64,000 nt of DNA from Caballeronia calidae (GCF_900044055.2 NZ_FCOX02000003.1:62001-126000); one strand, 5' to 3'. Counted from the stretch's first letter, positions 18,818 through 30,032 are shown. Numbers and translations are program-made. Notes: generated by a model from the sequence alone, not told the origin.

Positions 18818-20146
18818 TCAGGCCGCCAGCTCCAGCTTCGCCGTCTTGCGCGTGTCGCGCGAATGCACGCGCTTGCCTGCGGCGTAGGTCTCGAACACCG
18901 CGCGATCGTCGCCGAGCAGCGCGAACGCGAACAGCAGCTCTTCCAGCGATTCCGTGCGCGACGTGCGGCGCGCGAGCAGCGGCGTCGAGGCTGGATCGAG
19001 CACGACGAAGTCCGCTTCGCTGCCGGGCGCGAGCGTGCCGATCTTGTCGTCGAGTTCGAGGACCTGCGCGGCGCCGGTCGTCGCGAGCCAGAACATGCGC
19101 GTCGCGGTCAGATGATGGCCCGTCAGGCGCGCGACCTTGTGCGCTTCGTTCATCGTCTGCAGCATGGAAAACGATGTGCCGCCGCCGACGTCCGTCGCGA
19201 GCGCCACCGGCATGTTCGCCGCGCCGGCCTTCTCGAAGTCGAACAGACCGCTGCCGAGGAACAGGTTCGACGTCGGGCAATGCGATGCCACCGCGCCGGT
19301 TTCCGCCATGCGCTCGCGGTCGCGGTCGTCGAGATAGATGCAGTGGCCGTACACCGCGCGGCGGCGCAGCAGGCCGTAATGGTCATAGATGTCGAGATAG
19401 CTGCGATGCCCCGGAAACAGGCTTTCGACCCATTTGATCTCGTCGGTGTTTTCGGCGACGTGGCTCTGGATGAACACATCGCCATGTTTCTGCGCGAGCG
19501 CGCCGCACGCTTCGAGTTGCGCTTCCGTCGATGTCGGCGCGAAACGCGGCGTCAGCGCGTACTGCTGCCGGCCGCGCCCGTGCCAGCGCGCGATGAGCTC
19601 GGCGCTGTCGTCGTAGCCGGATTGGGCCGTGTCGCGCAGAAACTCGGGGCAATTGCGGTCCATCAGCACCTTGCCCGCGATCATGCGCGTATTGCGCGCT
19701 TCGCTTTCGGTGAAGAACGCGTCCGCCGATTGCTTGTGCACCGTGCAGTAGACGAGCGCCGTCGTCGTACCGCACGCGAGCAGTTCGTCGATGAAAAAGC
19801 TCGCTGTCTCGCGCGCGACCGCCGGATTCTCGAAACCGCGCTCCGTGGGAAACGTGTACGTGTTCAGCCACGGCAGCAAGCCCGGCGCGGGTGACGCGAT
19901 CATGTCCGTCTGCGGATAGTGGATGTGCGAGTCGATGAAACCCGGCACGATCAGCTTGTCGCGCATCGAATGCACGGTCGCGTCGGCGGCGAGCCGGTCG
20001 CGGATCGACGCATACGCGCCTGCCGCGACCACCTTGCCGTCCTCGACGATCAGGAGGCCATCGGCCTCGTACACCGCGCCATCGGCGGCATGCGCGGGGT
20101 CTTCGCGAAAGGTCAGCAACTGGGCGCGGTAGGCGGTCTGAGTCAT
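18818..20146 (-). CDS. guaD: Guanine deaminase
   Basis: 442 residues, amidohydrolase superfamily. It converts guanine to xanthine and ammonia using one zinc. The metal ligands are in PGFIDSHIHYPQTDM (about residue 70-80), with later His residues in QSHVAENTDEIKWVE and YGHCIYL, and the catalytic Asp in LATDVGGGTSFSM. The start at 20146 has CGGAG upstream; a much longer frame exists but has no homology before MTQTAYRAQLLTFRED. It is the last gene of a six-gene purine operon, 26 bp after the permease gene. Confidence 0.94.
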   Translation of the reverse strand: MTQTAYRAQLLTFREDPAHAADGAVYEADGLLIVEDGKVVAAGAYASIRDRLAADATVHSMRDKLIVPGFIDSHIHYPQTDMIASPAPGLLPWLNTYTFPTERGFENPAVARETASFFIDELLACGTTTALVYCTVHKQSADAFFTESEARNTRMIAGKVLMDRNCPEFLRDTAQSGYDDSAELIARWHGRGRQQYALTPRFAPTSTEAQLEACGALAQKHGDVFIQSHVAENTDEIKWVESLFPGHRSYLDIYDHYGLLRRRAVYGHCIYLDDRDRERMAETGAVASHCPTSNLFLGSGLFDFEKAGAANMPVALATDVGGGTSFSMLQTMNEAHKVARLTGHHLTATRMFWLATTGAAQVLELDDKIGTLAPGSEADFVVLDPASTPLLARRTSRTESLEELLFAFALLGDDRAVFETYAAGKRVHSRDTRKTAKLELAA

Positions 20147-20172
20147 GATGCAACGTCTCCGAATATATGTAT

Positions 20173-21543
20173 TTACAACTGCGAAAGCAGCACTAACGAA
20201 AAGGCCGCGATGATCCACATCGCCGGCTTGATTTCCTTCGCGCGCCCGGTCGCCGACTTCAGCACGACGAACGCGAGAAAGCCGTACGCGACGCCATCGG
20301 TGATGGAGTAGGTCAGCGGGATCAGGATCATCGCGAGGAACGCGGGAATGGCTTCGTCGAAGCGATGCCATTCGATCTGCGTGATCGCTTCCATCATGAA
20401 CACGCCGACGAGCACGAGCGCGGGCGCGGTCGCGATCGCCGGAACGAGCGACAGGAGCGGCGAAAGGAACAGGAACGGCAGGAAGCACAAGCCCGCGACG
20501 ACCGCGACGAGACCCGTGCGCCCGCCCGCCGAAATGCCCGCCGCCGATTCGATGTATGCGTTCGCCGGGCTCGTGCCGAGCGGCGCGGACACGAGCGCCG
20601 AGAACGAATCGACCATCATCGACTGACGGATGTTGCGCGGATTGCCGTCACGGTCGTAGAGCTTGCCGGCTTCGGAAATCGCCATGAAGGTGGAGAGCGC
20701 GTCGAAGAACGACGTGAACAGCATCACGAAGATGAACGGCCAGTAGATGACCTTGAGCGAGCCCATCAGGTCGAGCTGGCCGACCGCGGAAAAGTCCGGC
20801 GCGGCGAACAGCCCGTTCCAGTTGACGAGCGTCTTCGTCGCGATGGCGGCGGGCCAGTACGCGGTGCCGTCGCCATAGAAGCGGCCGATCGGAATCGCGA
20901 TGATCGTCGTGAACACGATGCCGAGCATCAGCGCGCCCGTGACCTTGCGCGCCACGAGCACGGTCGTGACGGCGAGCCCGACGAGGAACGTGATGACGAC
21001 CGGATTCAGCGACGCCGAATGCACGATCGTGACCGGATCGCCGACGACGAACTTCGCATTCACGAGCCCGATCAGGCTGATGAACAGACCGATGCCGCAC
21101 GACACCGCGTGCCGCAGATTCGCGGGAATCGCATCGACGACGAGCTTGCGCGCGTTGAACGCCGCGAGCACCGCGAAGATCACGCCGGACCAGAACACGC
21201 AGCCGAGCGCCGTCTGCCACGGCATCTTGCCGCCGTGAACCATGACGAACGCGAACAGCGCGTTCATGCCCATGCCGGGCGCGACCAGCACCGGATTGCG
21301 CGCGTAGAGGCCCATCGCGCAGCTGCCGAGAAAGCTGACGATGACGGTCGCCGTGAGCGCCGCCGGAAAGGGCACGCCCGCTTGCGACAGGATGCCCGGG
21401 TTGACGACGATGATGTACATCGCCGTGAGGAAGGTCGTGATGCCCGCGACGATTTCGGTCTTGGTGCGGGAACCCGCGGCGCGAATGCCGAAGAAGCGTT
21501 CGAGGGCGGTGTGGTCGGTTTGAGGAGTGGCCGTTGTTTCCAT
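20173..21543 (-). CDS. Purine base permease, AzgA-type (NCS2 superfamily)
   Basis: 456 residues, about 12 to 14 membrane segments. It starts with a short cytosolic head (LERFFGIRAAGSRTKTEIVA) and then TTFLTAMYIIVVNPGIL, the typical opening of hypoxanthine/guanine/adenine:H+ symporters of the AzgA clade. NAKFVVGD and TSFFDALSTFMAIS correspond to conserved transport motifs in this family. It sits between adenine deaminase (9 bp) and guaD (26 bp), so adenine, guanine or hypoxanthine are the likely substrates rather than xanthine or uracil. Confidence 0.9.
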   Translation of the reverse strand: METTATPQTDHTALERFFGIRAAGSRTKTEIVAGITTFLTAMYIIVVNPGILSQAGVPFPAALTATVIVSFLGSCAMGLYARNPVLVAPGMGMNALFAFVMVHGGKMPWQTALGCVFWSGVIFAVLAAFNARKLVVDAIPANLRHAVSCGIGLFISLIGLVNAKFVVGDPVTIVHSASLNPVVITFLVGLAVTTVLVARKVTGALMLGIVFTTIIAIPIGRFYGDGTAYWPAAIATKTLVNWNGLFAAPDFSAVGQLDLMGSLKVIYWPFIFVMLFTSFFDALSTFMAISEAGKLYDRDGNPRNIRQSMMVDSFSALVSAPLGTSPANAYIESAAGISAGGRTGLVAVVAGLCFLPFLFLSPLLSLVPAIATAPALVLVGVFMMEAITQIEWHRFDEAIPAFLAMILIPLTYSITDGVAYGFLAFVVLKSATGRAKEIKPAMWIIAAFSLVLLSQL

Positions 21544-21552
21544 CTTTCTTGT

Positions 21553-22593
<1,041 letters not shown>

Positions 22594-22613
22594 CTACGGT
22601 TTCCGCCTGTGGG

Positions 22614-23630
22614 TCAGGCAGTCTGTTGCGACGACGCGTGGCTCGAAGCGTTGGCTTCGACCGCCTGCAGCAGTTGGGCTGCCGCTGCAACGGCGATCAC
22701 TTCGGGCGCCTTGTCGACGATGCCGTCGATGCCGATCGGGCACACCATCCGCCCGATGCGCGCGGGGTCGATGCCGCGCGCCGCGAGCCGGTGCTCGAAC
22801 TGCTTGCGCTTCGTGTGCGAGCCGATCATGCCGAAGAACGCGAAATCGCCGCGCACGAGAATGCGTTCGGCCAGCGCGAGATCCATCGTGTGGTTGTGCG
22901 TCATCACGATGAAGTACGTGTTGGGCGGCGCATTGTCGACGGCTTCGTCGGGTGCGTCGTTCGGCTCGATCGTCACGTTGTCCGGCACGAACTGCGGCGC
23001 GGGAAATGCCGCGTCGCGCGCGTCGACCCAGATCACGTGGCAGGGCAGCGTCGCGAGCACGCGCACGAGCGCGGCGCCCACGTGGCCCGCGCCGAACAGC
23101 ACGACCTGGAAGTCGCGCGGCGCGATGGTTTCGGTGAGCAGCGCGCCGCTCTCGTCGAAACCGGCGCCGTCCCAGAGCAGACAGTCGGCATCCGTCGCGC
23201 CCGGTTCGGGATCGGAGAGCATCACGGCATCGGGCATCGGCGCGAACGAGACGCTGCGCACGGTCGACACACCCTGCGCAGTGCGTTTGAGCAGCGTCGT
23301 CACCCAGTTCAGGTCCGATACGTCGAGCCGCTCGAACGCCAGCACGACCGCGCCGCCGCAGCACTGGCCGAGGCTCGGCCCGAGCGCGAAACGCTCGAGC
23401 CTTCTCATGCGCGGGCTGCGCATGCCGTCCTTCAGCACTTGCCGTGCGGTTTCGATGGCCTTCCATTCCAGATGGCCGCCGCCGATCGTGTAGCGCGCTT
23501 CTTCGCGCGTGACGATCATCTTCGTGCCCGGCTCGCGCGGCGCGGAGCCTTCGACACGCGCGACCGTCACGAGCACGACGGCGTCGCCGTGCGCGAGCAG
23601 GTGTTGCAGGTCGTTCAGCCAAACTTGCAT
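22614..23630 (-). CDS. xdhC: Xanthine dehydrogenase accessory protein XdhC
   Basis: 338 residues. XdhC binds molybdenum cofactor, protects it while its sulfido ligand is added, and loads it into XdhB. The N-terminal domain has EGSAPREPGTKMIVT, IGGGHLEWKAIE and the Cys pair in LGQCCGGAV. The C-terminal part has a Rossmann-type loop in VVLFGAGHVGAALVRVLAT and the MIGSHTKRKQF signature. The ATG at 23630 has TTTGGAG 9 nt upstream. The frame runs further upstream inside xdhB, but that part is an artefact. It follows xdhB by 53 bp. Confidence 0.94.
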   Translation of the reverse strand: MQVWLNDLQHLLAHGDAVVLVTVARVEGSAPREPGTKMIVTREEARYTIGGGHLEWKAIETARQVLKDGMRSPRMRRLERFALGPSLGQCCGGAVVLAFERLDVSDLNWVTTLLKRTAQGVSTVRSVSFAPMPDAVMLSDPEPGATDADCLLWDGAGFDESGALLTETIAPRDFQVVLFGAGHVGAALVRVLATLPCHVIWVDARDAAFPAPQFVPDNVTIEPNDAPDEAVDNAPPNTYFIVMTHNHTMDLALAERILVRGDFAFFGMIGSHTKRKQFEHRLAARGIDPARIGRMVCPIGIDGIVDKAPEVIAVAAAAQLLQAVEANASSHASSQQTA

Positions 23631-23683
23631 CGAGTGAGCTCCAAAGTCGATCGTGTTGCGGGGTTCTGCGTCGTCGCAGGGCG

Positions 23684-26047
23684 CTAGTTTACCGGGGCGG
23701 CTTCTTCGGCCTCGACACGGAGCGCGTCGATGGCATCGAGAATCGCTTCGGGCGTCGCGGGCGCGCGCAGCCTCGGCGCGTCGGGCGTATCCGGCGCCAC
23801 GGCCGCGATCGCCGCGCGGATCGCGAGCAGCACCGAAAACGACAGCAGCAAGGGCGGCTCGCCGACGGCCTTCGAGCGGAATATCGTCGGCTCGGCGTTG
23901 TCGTTTCGATATAGCGCGACGTTGAATTTGGCGGGCGCATCGCTGACGGCCGGAATCTTGTACGTCGACGGCGCGTGGGTCATCAGGCGTCCGTCGCGGT
24001 TCCACCACAGTTCCTCGGTCGTGAGCCAGCCCATGCCCTGGATGTAGCCGCCTTCCACCTGTCCGATGTCGATGGCCGGGTTGATCGAGCGCCCCGCGTC
24101 GTGCAGCAGGTCGGCGCGCAGGAGCTTCCATTCGCCGGTGAGCGTATCGACGACGACTTCCGACACCGCCGCCCCATACGCGAAGTAATAGAACGGATGG
24201 CCCTGCAGCGTCTGCGCGTCCCAGTGGACTTTCGGCGTCGAGTAGAAGCCATCGGACCACAACTGCACGCGCGCGAGATACGCCGCCGCGACGAGTTGGT
24301 CGAACGGCATCTGCCCGCCATTCGATTCGACGACGCCGCCATGAAATTTCACATCCGATGCCGCGCCGCCGAGCTGCTTCGCGGCAAGTTCGGCGAGCCG
24401 CGCGCGGATCGTGAGCGCCGCGGCTTCGGCGGCCTTGCCGTTCAGGTCGCTGCCCGTCGATGCTGCCGTCGCCGATGTGTTCGCGACCTTCGATGTATCC
24501 GTCGCCGTCACGCGCACGCGCTGCAAGCCGATGCCGAGCACGCTCGCGACGACCTGCGCGACCTTGGTGTTGAGCCCCTGACCCATCTCGGTGCCGCCGT
24601 GATTGACGAGCACGGAGCCGTCTTTGTAGACGTGCACGAGTGCGCCCGCCTGATTCAGAAACGGCACGTTGAAGGAGATGCCGAACTTGACCGGCGCGAA
24701 CGCGATGCCGCGCTTGAGCACCGCGCTCGTCGCGTTGAACGCGGCGATATCGGCACGACGTTGCTGATAATCGCTCGACGCGACGAGTTCGTCCGTCAAC
24801 GCCGCGATCACGTTGTCCGCGACCGGCTGGCCATAGGGCGTCACGTCGCGATCGCCGATGCCGTAATAGTTCGCGCGCCGCACGTCGAGCGGATCGCGCT
24901 TCAGGCGATGCGCGATTTCATCGAGCATCACTTCCATCACGAGCGCGCCTTGCGGACCGCCGAAGCCGCGAAACGCCGTGTTCGACTGCGTGTTGGTCTT
25001 GCAGCACAGCGCGCGGATTTCGACATCGCCGAGATAGTAGGCGTTGTCGAAGTGGCAGACGGCGCGCGTCGCGACCGCGCCCGACAAGTCCGCCGAGTAG
25101 CCCGCGCGCAACGCGATCTCGACGCGCGCGCCCACGATGCGCCCGTCATCGTCGAAGCCGCATTCGTATTCGTAGACCGCGTCGTGGCGCTTGCCGGTGA
25201 TCATGAAATCGTCGTCGCGATCGGCGCGCAGCTTCACGGGGCGCTTCAGCAGATGCGCCGCGAGCGACGCCACGCACGCGAACACCGCCGATTGCGATTC
25301 CTTGCCGCCGAAGCCGCCGCCCATGCGGCGGCATTCGCACAGCACCGCGTGCGTCGGCCAGCCGAGCATGTGCGCGACGACCTGCTGCATCTCGCTCGGA
25401 TGCTGCGTCGAGCTGTGCACGAGCATGCCGTCCTGCTCTTTCGGCACGGCATACGCGACCTGTCCTTCGAGATAGAACTGCTCCTGTCCGCCGACTTCGA
25501 ACTCGCCTTTCAGACGATGCGCGGCGCCCGCGATGCGCCCGGCCGGATCGCCGCGCCGCAGATGCAGCGGCGGCAGCACGAACTGGTTGCGCGCCTTCGC
25601 CTCGCGCGGCGTGAGCACGGCTTCGAGCGGCTGGTAACGCACGACGTCCTCGCTCTTCGCGAGCGCGGCGGCGCGGCGCGCGAGATCGTGACTTTCCGCG
25701 ATGACGGCGAATATCGGCTGGCCGAGATATTGCACGACGCCGTCGGCGAGGATGGGGTCGTCGTGCAGCACCGGGCCGCAGTTGTTTTCGCCGGGAATAT
25801 CGGCGGCGGTGAGCACCGCGACGACGCCGGGCGCGGCGCGCACCGCGTCCAGATCCAGCGACACGATGCGCGCATGCGCGTGCCGCGACAACCCCAGCGC
25901 CGCGTGCAGCGTGCCGCGCAATTCGGGAATGTCGTCGGTGTAGATCGCTTCGCCGCTCACGTGCAGCGCCGCCGATTCGTGCGGCAGCGCGGCGCCGGCG
26001 GCGTCGGTGGCGGCGTCGAGGGCCATCGGTTCCGAGACCAGGTTCAT
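23684..26047 (-). CDS. xdhB: Xanthine dehydrogenase, molybdopterin-binding subunit
   Basis: 787 residues, the large subunit that oxidises hypoxanthine to xanthine and xanthine to urate. Molybdopterin-dehydrogenase hallmarks are in order: GEAIYTDDIPELRGTLHAAL (about 31-50), YLEGQVAYAVP, CRRMGGGFGGKESQ, FRGFGGPQGA, NHGGTEMGQGLNTKVAQV, and KAVGEPPLLL with the catalytic Glu near the C-terminus. The start ATG at 26047 overlaps the xdhA stop (ATGA), so the two subunits are translationally coupled. Confidence 0.95.
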   Translation of the reverse strand: MNLVSEPMALDAATDAAGAALPHESAALHVSGEAIYTDDIPELRGTLHAALGLSRHAHARIVSLDLDAVRAAPGVVAVLTAADIPGENNCGPVLHDDPILADGVVQYLGQPIFAVIAESHDLARRAAALAKSEDVVRYQPLEAVLTPREAKARNQFVLPPLHLRRGDPAGRIAGAAHRLKGEFEVGGQEQFYLEGQVAYAVPKEQDGMLVHSSTQHPSEMQQVVAHMLGWPTHAVLCECRRMGGGFGGKESQSAVFACVASLAAHLLKRPVKLRADRDDDFMITGKRHDAVYEYECGFDDDGRIVGARVEIALRAGYSADLSGAVATRAVCHFDNAYYLGDVEIRALCCKTNTQSNTAFRGFGGPQGALVMEVMLDEIAHRLKRDPLDVRRANYYGIGDRDVTPYGQPVADNVIAALTDELVASSDYQQRRADIAAFNATSAVLKRGIAFAPVKFGISFNVPFLNQAGALVHVYKDGSVLVNHGGTEMGQGLNTKVAQVVASVLGIGLQRVRVTATDTSKVANTSATAASTGSDLNGKAAEAAALTIRARLAELAAKQLGGAASDVKFHGGVVESNGGQMPFDQLVAAAYLARVQLWSDGFYSTPKVHWDAQTLQGHPFYYFAYGAAVSEVVVDTLTGEWKLLRADLLHDAGRSINPAIDIGQVEGGYIQGMGWLTTEELWWNRDGRLMTHAPSTYKIPAVSDAPAKFNVALYRNDNAEPTIFRSKAVGEPPLLLSFSVLLAIRAAIAAVAPDTPDAPRLRAPATPEAILDAIDALRVEAEEAAPVN

Positions 26048-27564
26048 GGCGCTTCCTCCACATGGGCGCCGTACGCGAATGCGTTCACTTCGGCGAGCGC
26101 GAGCGGGGCGTCGGGACGCGTTTCCAGATAGAAGCGCCGCAGCACGTTGCGCGCCACCTTCGCGCGATAAGCGCTCGATGCACGCATGTCCGTGAGCGGC
26201 TGAAAATCGGTGTCGAGCGCGGCCATCGCGGCACGCACGCTGGCGTCGTTCCATTCGTGGCCGATGAGCGCCGCTTCGGCCTGCGTCGCGCGCTTGGGCG
26301 TCGCCGCCATGCCGCCGAACGCGATGCGCGCATCCGTTACGCGATGGTCGTCGTCGAGCCTGATCGCGAAAGCCGCGCACACGGCGGAGATATCCTGGTC
26401 GTAACGCTTCGACACCTTGTACGTGCGAAAGCGCATCGCCGCGACCGGGCGCGGCACGCGGATCGACGCGACGAATTCGCCCGCGTCGAGCGCGGTCTTC
26501 TGATAGCCGAGATAGAACGCGTCGAGCGGCATCGTGCGAAGTTTCTCGGCCTTTTGCAGCACCAGCTCCGCGTTCAGCGCGATGAGCGCGGGCATCGAAT
26601 CGCCGATGGGCGAGCCGTTCGCGACATTGCCGCCGAGCGTGCCCGCGTTGCGGATCGGCCGCGATGCGAAGCGCGTCCACAGCTCGGCGAGCTCGGGATA
26701 ATCGGCGGCGAGCGCGGCGTACGCCTCTTCGAGCGATGCCGCCGCGCCGATCGTCAGCGTCTGCGCATCGCGCTCGATCGTCTTCAGTTCGTCGACGTTG
26801 CCGATGTAAAGCACGTCGCCGAGATCGCGGAACTGCTTCGTCACCCAAAGGCCGACGTCGGTGCTGCCCGCGAGCAGGCGCGCGTCCGGATGCGCGGCGC
26901 GCAGCCGGGCGAACTCGGCCCGCGTGACGGGCGCGTGGAAAGCCGGCGTGCCGAATTCCGCGCCGCGTGCGTCGGGCGCGCGATATTCGAAGGTCTGCGT
27001 GCGCTTCAAGGCGGCGAGCTGGCGCTTGATCGCGTCGGCATCGAAGGGCGGGCGCGGGTAGTCGAACATGCGCTGCGCGGCATCGACGATCGGCCGATAA
27101 CCCGTGCAGCGGCACAGATTGCCGGATAGCGCGGCGGCGATTTCATCGCGCGACGGCGGGCCCGCATCGCGCGGATGGCTGTGATAGAGCGCGAACAGCG
27201 ACATCGCGAAGCCCGGCGTGCAGAAGCCGCATTGCGAGCCGTGGCAGTCGACGAGCGCCTGCTGCACCGGATGCAGCGCGCCATCCGCGCCGCGCAGATC
27301 TTCGACGGTGAAGAGCGCGCGCGAATCGAGCGTCGGCAGAAACTGGATGCATGCGTTGACGGCCTTGAGCGCGAGCTCGCCGGCGGCGTCGAGTTCGCCG
27401 GTCACGACGGTGCAGGCGCCGCAATCGCCTTCGGCGCAGCCTTCTTTCGTGCCGATGCAAAGCGCCGTCTCGCGCAGATGCTGGAGCACCGTGCGCGTGG
27501 CAGGAGCGTCGCCGATCTCGTGCACGGCGCCGCGCTGAAGGAAGCGGATGGTTTGCGTTGTCAT
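26044..27564 (-). CDS. xdhA: Xanthine dehydrogenase, 2Fe-2S and FAD subunit
   Basis: 506 residues, the small subunit that passes electrons from the molybdenum centre through two iron-sulfur clusters to FAD and NAD+. The plant-type cluster uses Cys43, Cys48 and Cys51 (GCAEGDCGACTV) plus a further Cys. The second uses Cys112, Cys115, Cys151 and Cys153 (QCGFCTPG and NLCRCTGY). The FAD domain begins near residue 195, with LLAGSTDVGLW and NAGTLGGNVANGSPIGD. First gene of the purine operon; an 8-bp perfect inverted repeat lies about 140-165 bp upstream of its start. Confidence 0.95.
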   Translation of the reverse strand: MTTQTIRFLQRGAVHEIGDAPATRTVLQHLRETALCIGTKEGCAEGDCGACTVVTGELDAAGELALKAVNACIQFLPTLDSRALFTVEDLRGADGALHPVQQALVDCHGSQCGFCTPGFAMSLFALYHSHPRDAGPPSRDEIAAALSGNLCRCTGYRPIVDAAQRMFDYPRPPFDADAIKRQLAALKRTQTFEYRAPDARGAEFGTPAFHAPVTRAEFARLRAAHPDARLLAGSTDVGLWVTKQFRDLGDVLYIGNVDELKTIERDAQTLTIGAAASLEEAYAALAADYPELAELWTRFASRPIRNAGTLGGNVANGSPIGDSMPALIALNAELVLQKAEKLRTMPLDAFYLGYQKTALDAGEFVASIRVPRPVAAMRFRTYKVSKRYDQDISAVCAAFAIRLDDDHRVTDARIAFGGMAATPKRATQAEAALIGHEWNDASVRAAMAALDTDFQPLTDMRASSAYRAKVARNVLRRFYLETRPDAPLALAEVNAFAYGAHVEEAP

Positions 27565-27705
27565 GGTCAGGAAGACATTGCGGACCGGGCGCGCGTTACG
27601 CGGTTTCCGTCCGCTTCATGGGTTGCCGTGGAAAAAACCTCGACCTGCTTCTGAGCGGAACGGACTGCGCGCACGTAGATCGCCATCCAGACACGAACAT
27701 ATCAT

Positions 27706-27728
27706 CGCAATATCCCAAAAATATTGCG
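27706..27728. promoter_or_regulatory. Candidate operator upstream of the purine operon
   Basis: CGCAATAT (27706-27713) and ATATTGCG (27721-27728) form a perfect 8-bp inverted repeat with a 7-nt spacer, in an otherwise featureless AT-rich patch upstream of xdhA. The 23-bp extent fits a dimeric regulator. No regulator gene is adjacent. Confidence 0.45.
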
Positions 27729-27847
27729 GCTCACGTATCAAGATTATGCGGATGCGCTGATGCGGGAAAGGGAAAGCGCGTCGGAAGCGACGCGTTGGGG
27801 CGATGAAGAAGAGGCGCGGGCGGCGCGGACCGGCCGCCCGGCATAAA

Positions 27848-28393
27848 TTACCGTACCGTCGAGCGCAGCTTGCGCTTGAAACGCAGGCTCGCGAGGACCA
27901 GCACGAAAATGAGCGCGAACGCGATCAGCGACCATTGCGGCAGCGAGAGGCCGAGAATCGGCGGATACGGCGTTTCGCACAGCCCCGCCACCTTGAAGAC
28001 CTGCGGCAGCCAGCTAGCGGGCGGCAGACCGTCGACGATGGGCTGAAGCGCATCGAAGCCGCAACTGAAGCCGGGATGCGACTGCACGTACACATGGCGC
28101 ACCGCGGTGACGAGTCCGCCGAACGCGGCAATCGCGACGAGCGTTTCGAGGAGCGCAATGCCGCGCCAGTTCCGGAAGGCCGCCCCGAGGAACGCGAAGA
28201 TCGCGACCAGCACGAAGAAATAGCGCTGGATGATGCAAAGCGGGCACGGATCTTCGTTATGGAAGAACTGAAGATACAGCGCGCCGCCGACGAGACCGAG
28301 ACTCACGAAACCGAGCAGCACGAGCAGGCGTCGCTCGCGGCGCATCACCCGGTCGTCCTGATGCATCGTGAAGTGGTGTAAAGAGTTGTTCAT
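27848..28393 (-). CDS. dsbB: Disulfide bond formation protein B
   Basis: 181 residues with four membrane helices. DsbB reoxidises the periplasmic oxidase DsbA and hands electrons to quinone. The first redox pair is Cys50/Cys53 in [13 protein letters not shown], just after helix 1. The second is Cys111 ([10 protein letters not shown]) and Cys139 ([10 protein letters not shown]) in the second periplasmic loop. Both pairs are in the expected places. The start could be the ATG at 28393 or one of two in-frame ATGs at 28366 and 28345. None has a strong ribosome site, and the extra residues would be cytosolic. Confidence 0.93.
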   Translation of the reverse strand: MNNSLHHFTMHQDDRVMRRERRLLVLLGFVSLGLVGGALYLQFFHNEDPCPLCIIQRYFFVLVAIFAFLGAAFRNWRGIALLETLVAIAAFGGLVTAVRHVYVQSHPGFSCGFDALQPIVDGLPPASWLPQVFKVAGLCETPYPPILGLSLPQWSLIAFALIFVLVLASLRFKRKLRSTVR

Positions 28394-28495
28394 TGTTCCG
28401 CAACGATTCGAGAAGGAAGCACTTGGGCTGCGCGGGTATGGCGGTGAATTCTAGCGCGAACACCCGCCGCAACCCGTCGGACGCATGTCTGACGT

Positions 28496-29875
28496 TCAGC
28501 GCGTGGTCGCCAGCACCGCTTCGACGGCGCGACCGATCGACAGCAGCGCGTCGTCCGCGTGCGGCGCGCCCGCGAGCATCAGTCCGACGGGCGCCTCGCC
28601 GCGCGGATGGCAGGGCAGTGACAATGCGCACGCGTCGAGAAAGTTGAACGCGGTCGGATTGCGCAGAATCAGCGCGTTGGTGCGCGTGAAGGCGTCGTCG
28701 TCGGCTTCCAGCTCGGCGATGCGCGGCGGCAGCACCGGCACCGTCGGGCAGACGATGGCGTCGAAGCGCTGCCAGAGCGTCGTGCGCGCTTCCTCGATCA
28801 TCGCGGCGCGGGCCTCGCACAGGTCGATGTAATCCGCCGCGCTCGCCGCTTCGGCGCGCGTGAGGCGCGCCAGCACGCGCGGATCGTACTCGCCGCCGCG
28901 CTCGGCCATCAGCTTCCGATGCCACGCGTGCGCTTCGATCGCGACGAGCGGAAAGCGGCTGATCTCCGGCAGGCGGTCGAGCGGCGCGAAGCGCACGTCC
29001 TCCACGAGCGCGCCCGCCGCGGCGAGATGATTGACGGCCGCGGCGACCGCATTCGCCACAGGCGCCTCGACGCCGTCCGTCACGTAGTTCGTGAGCACGC
29101 CGAGGCGCACGCCGTCGAGCGGGCGCGTCGCGGGCACGCCGGGGTCGCGGCCGGCGAGGATGCGGTCGACGAGCGCGCAGCACGCGACCGACACGCCGAT
29201 CGGCCCGAAGGAATCGAGCGACTTCGAGAGCGGGATGCCGCCTTGTTTCGGGATGCGGTCCGCGGTCGGCTTGAAGCCGGTGAGGCCGCAGAGCGCGGCG
29301 GGAATGCGGATGGAGCCGCCGGTGTCGGTGCCGAGCGCGACGGCCGCCATGCCGTCCGCCACCGACGCCGCCGCCCCCGACGACGAGCCGCCCGCGATGC
29401 GCGCGTCGCCCGGAACGTCGGCGCGCCACGGCGAGCGCGGCGTGCCGTAGTGCGGGTTGAGGCCGAGGCCGGAGAACGCGAACTCGCTCATGTTGGTGCG
29501 CCCGACGATCACGGCGCCCGCGCGGCGCAGGCGCGCGACGGTCGGCGCGTCGGCCTTGGCGGGCGCGGCGCCGTTCAGCACGGTCGAGCCGGCGCGCGTC
29601 ACCTGGCCTTCGATATCGAAGAGATCCTTGATCGACACCGGAATGCCCGCGAGCGGCGACAGCACGGTGCCGGCGCGGCGCAGCGCGTCGTGCGCGTCGG
29701 CGGCGGCGCGGGCGTGATCGGCGTCGACCTGGAGAAAGACGGTCGAGCCCTGGCCGGCCGGATCGGCGATGCGGTCCAGCGCGGCCTCGACGAGCGCGCG
29801 GCTCGTCGTGCGGCCGGCGCGGAGATCGGCGGCGAGTTGGGCGAGAGGGGCGAACTGCGGCGAAGTGGTCGGCAT
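28496..29875 (-). CDS. Amidase-signature family enzyme
   Basis: 459 residues with the Ser-cisSer-Lys triad of the amidase signature family: Lys83 in PVSIKDLFD, Ser164/165 in AGGSSSGAAA and Ser188 in TDTGGSIRIPAALCG. These enzymes hydrolyse amides; the substrate here is unknown. It is not GatA by context, since no gatB or gatC is present. The ATG at 29875 begins MPTTSPQFAPLAQL; an upstream in-frame ATG at 29932 would add 19 residues without homology. No adjacent gene suggests a pathway. Confidence 0.88.
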   Translation of the reverse strand: MPTTSPQFAPLAQLAADLRAGRTTSRALVEAALDRIADPAGQGSTVFLQVDADHARAAADAHDALRRAGTVLSPLAGIPVSIKDLFDIEGQVTRAGSTVLNGAAPAKADAPTVARLRRAGAVIVGRTNMSEFAFSGLGLNPHYGTPRSPWRADVPGDARIAGGSSSGAAASVADGMAAVALGTDTGGSIRIPAALCGLTGFKPTADRIPKQGGIPLSKSLDSFGPIGVSVACCALVDRILAGRDPGVPATRPLDGVRLGVLTNYVTDGVEAPVANAVAAAVNHLAAAGALVEDVRFAPLDRLPEISRFPLVAIEAHAWHRKLMAERGGEYDPRVLARLTRAEAASAADYIDLCEARAAMIEEARTTLWQRFDAIVCPTVPVLPPRIAELEADDDAFTRTNALILRNPTAFNFLDACALSLPCHPRGEAPVGLMLAGAPHADDALLSIGRAVEAVLATTR

Positions 29876-30032
29876 GGCGTCGGGCAGTGGCGGTGCCGTT
29901 GCGAGAAGCCGGGCATGTCCGGCGCTTCGCATCGGCAGTGAATGGACGGGCGCTCAAGTCTCAAACTCGGTCGCCCGAGGTGGCTGTCATTCTAAGCCAC
30001 CGACGCCGATCGGGCGCCTGCCGAAACGCCGT

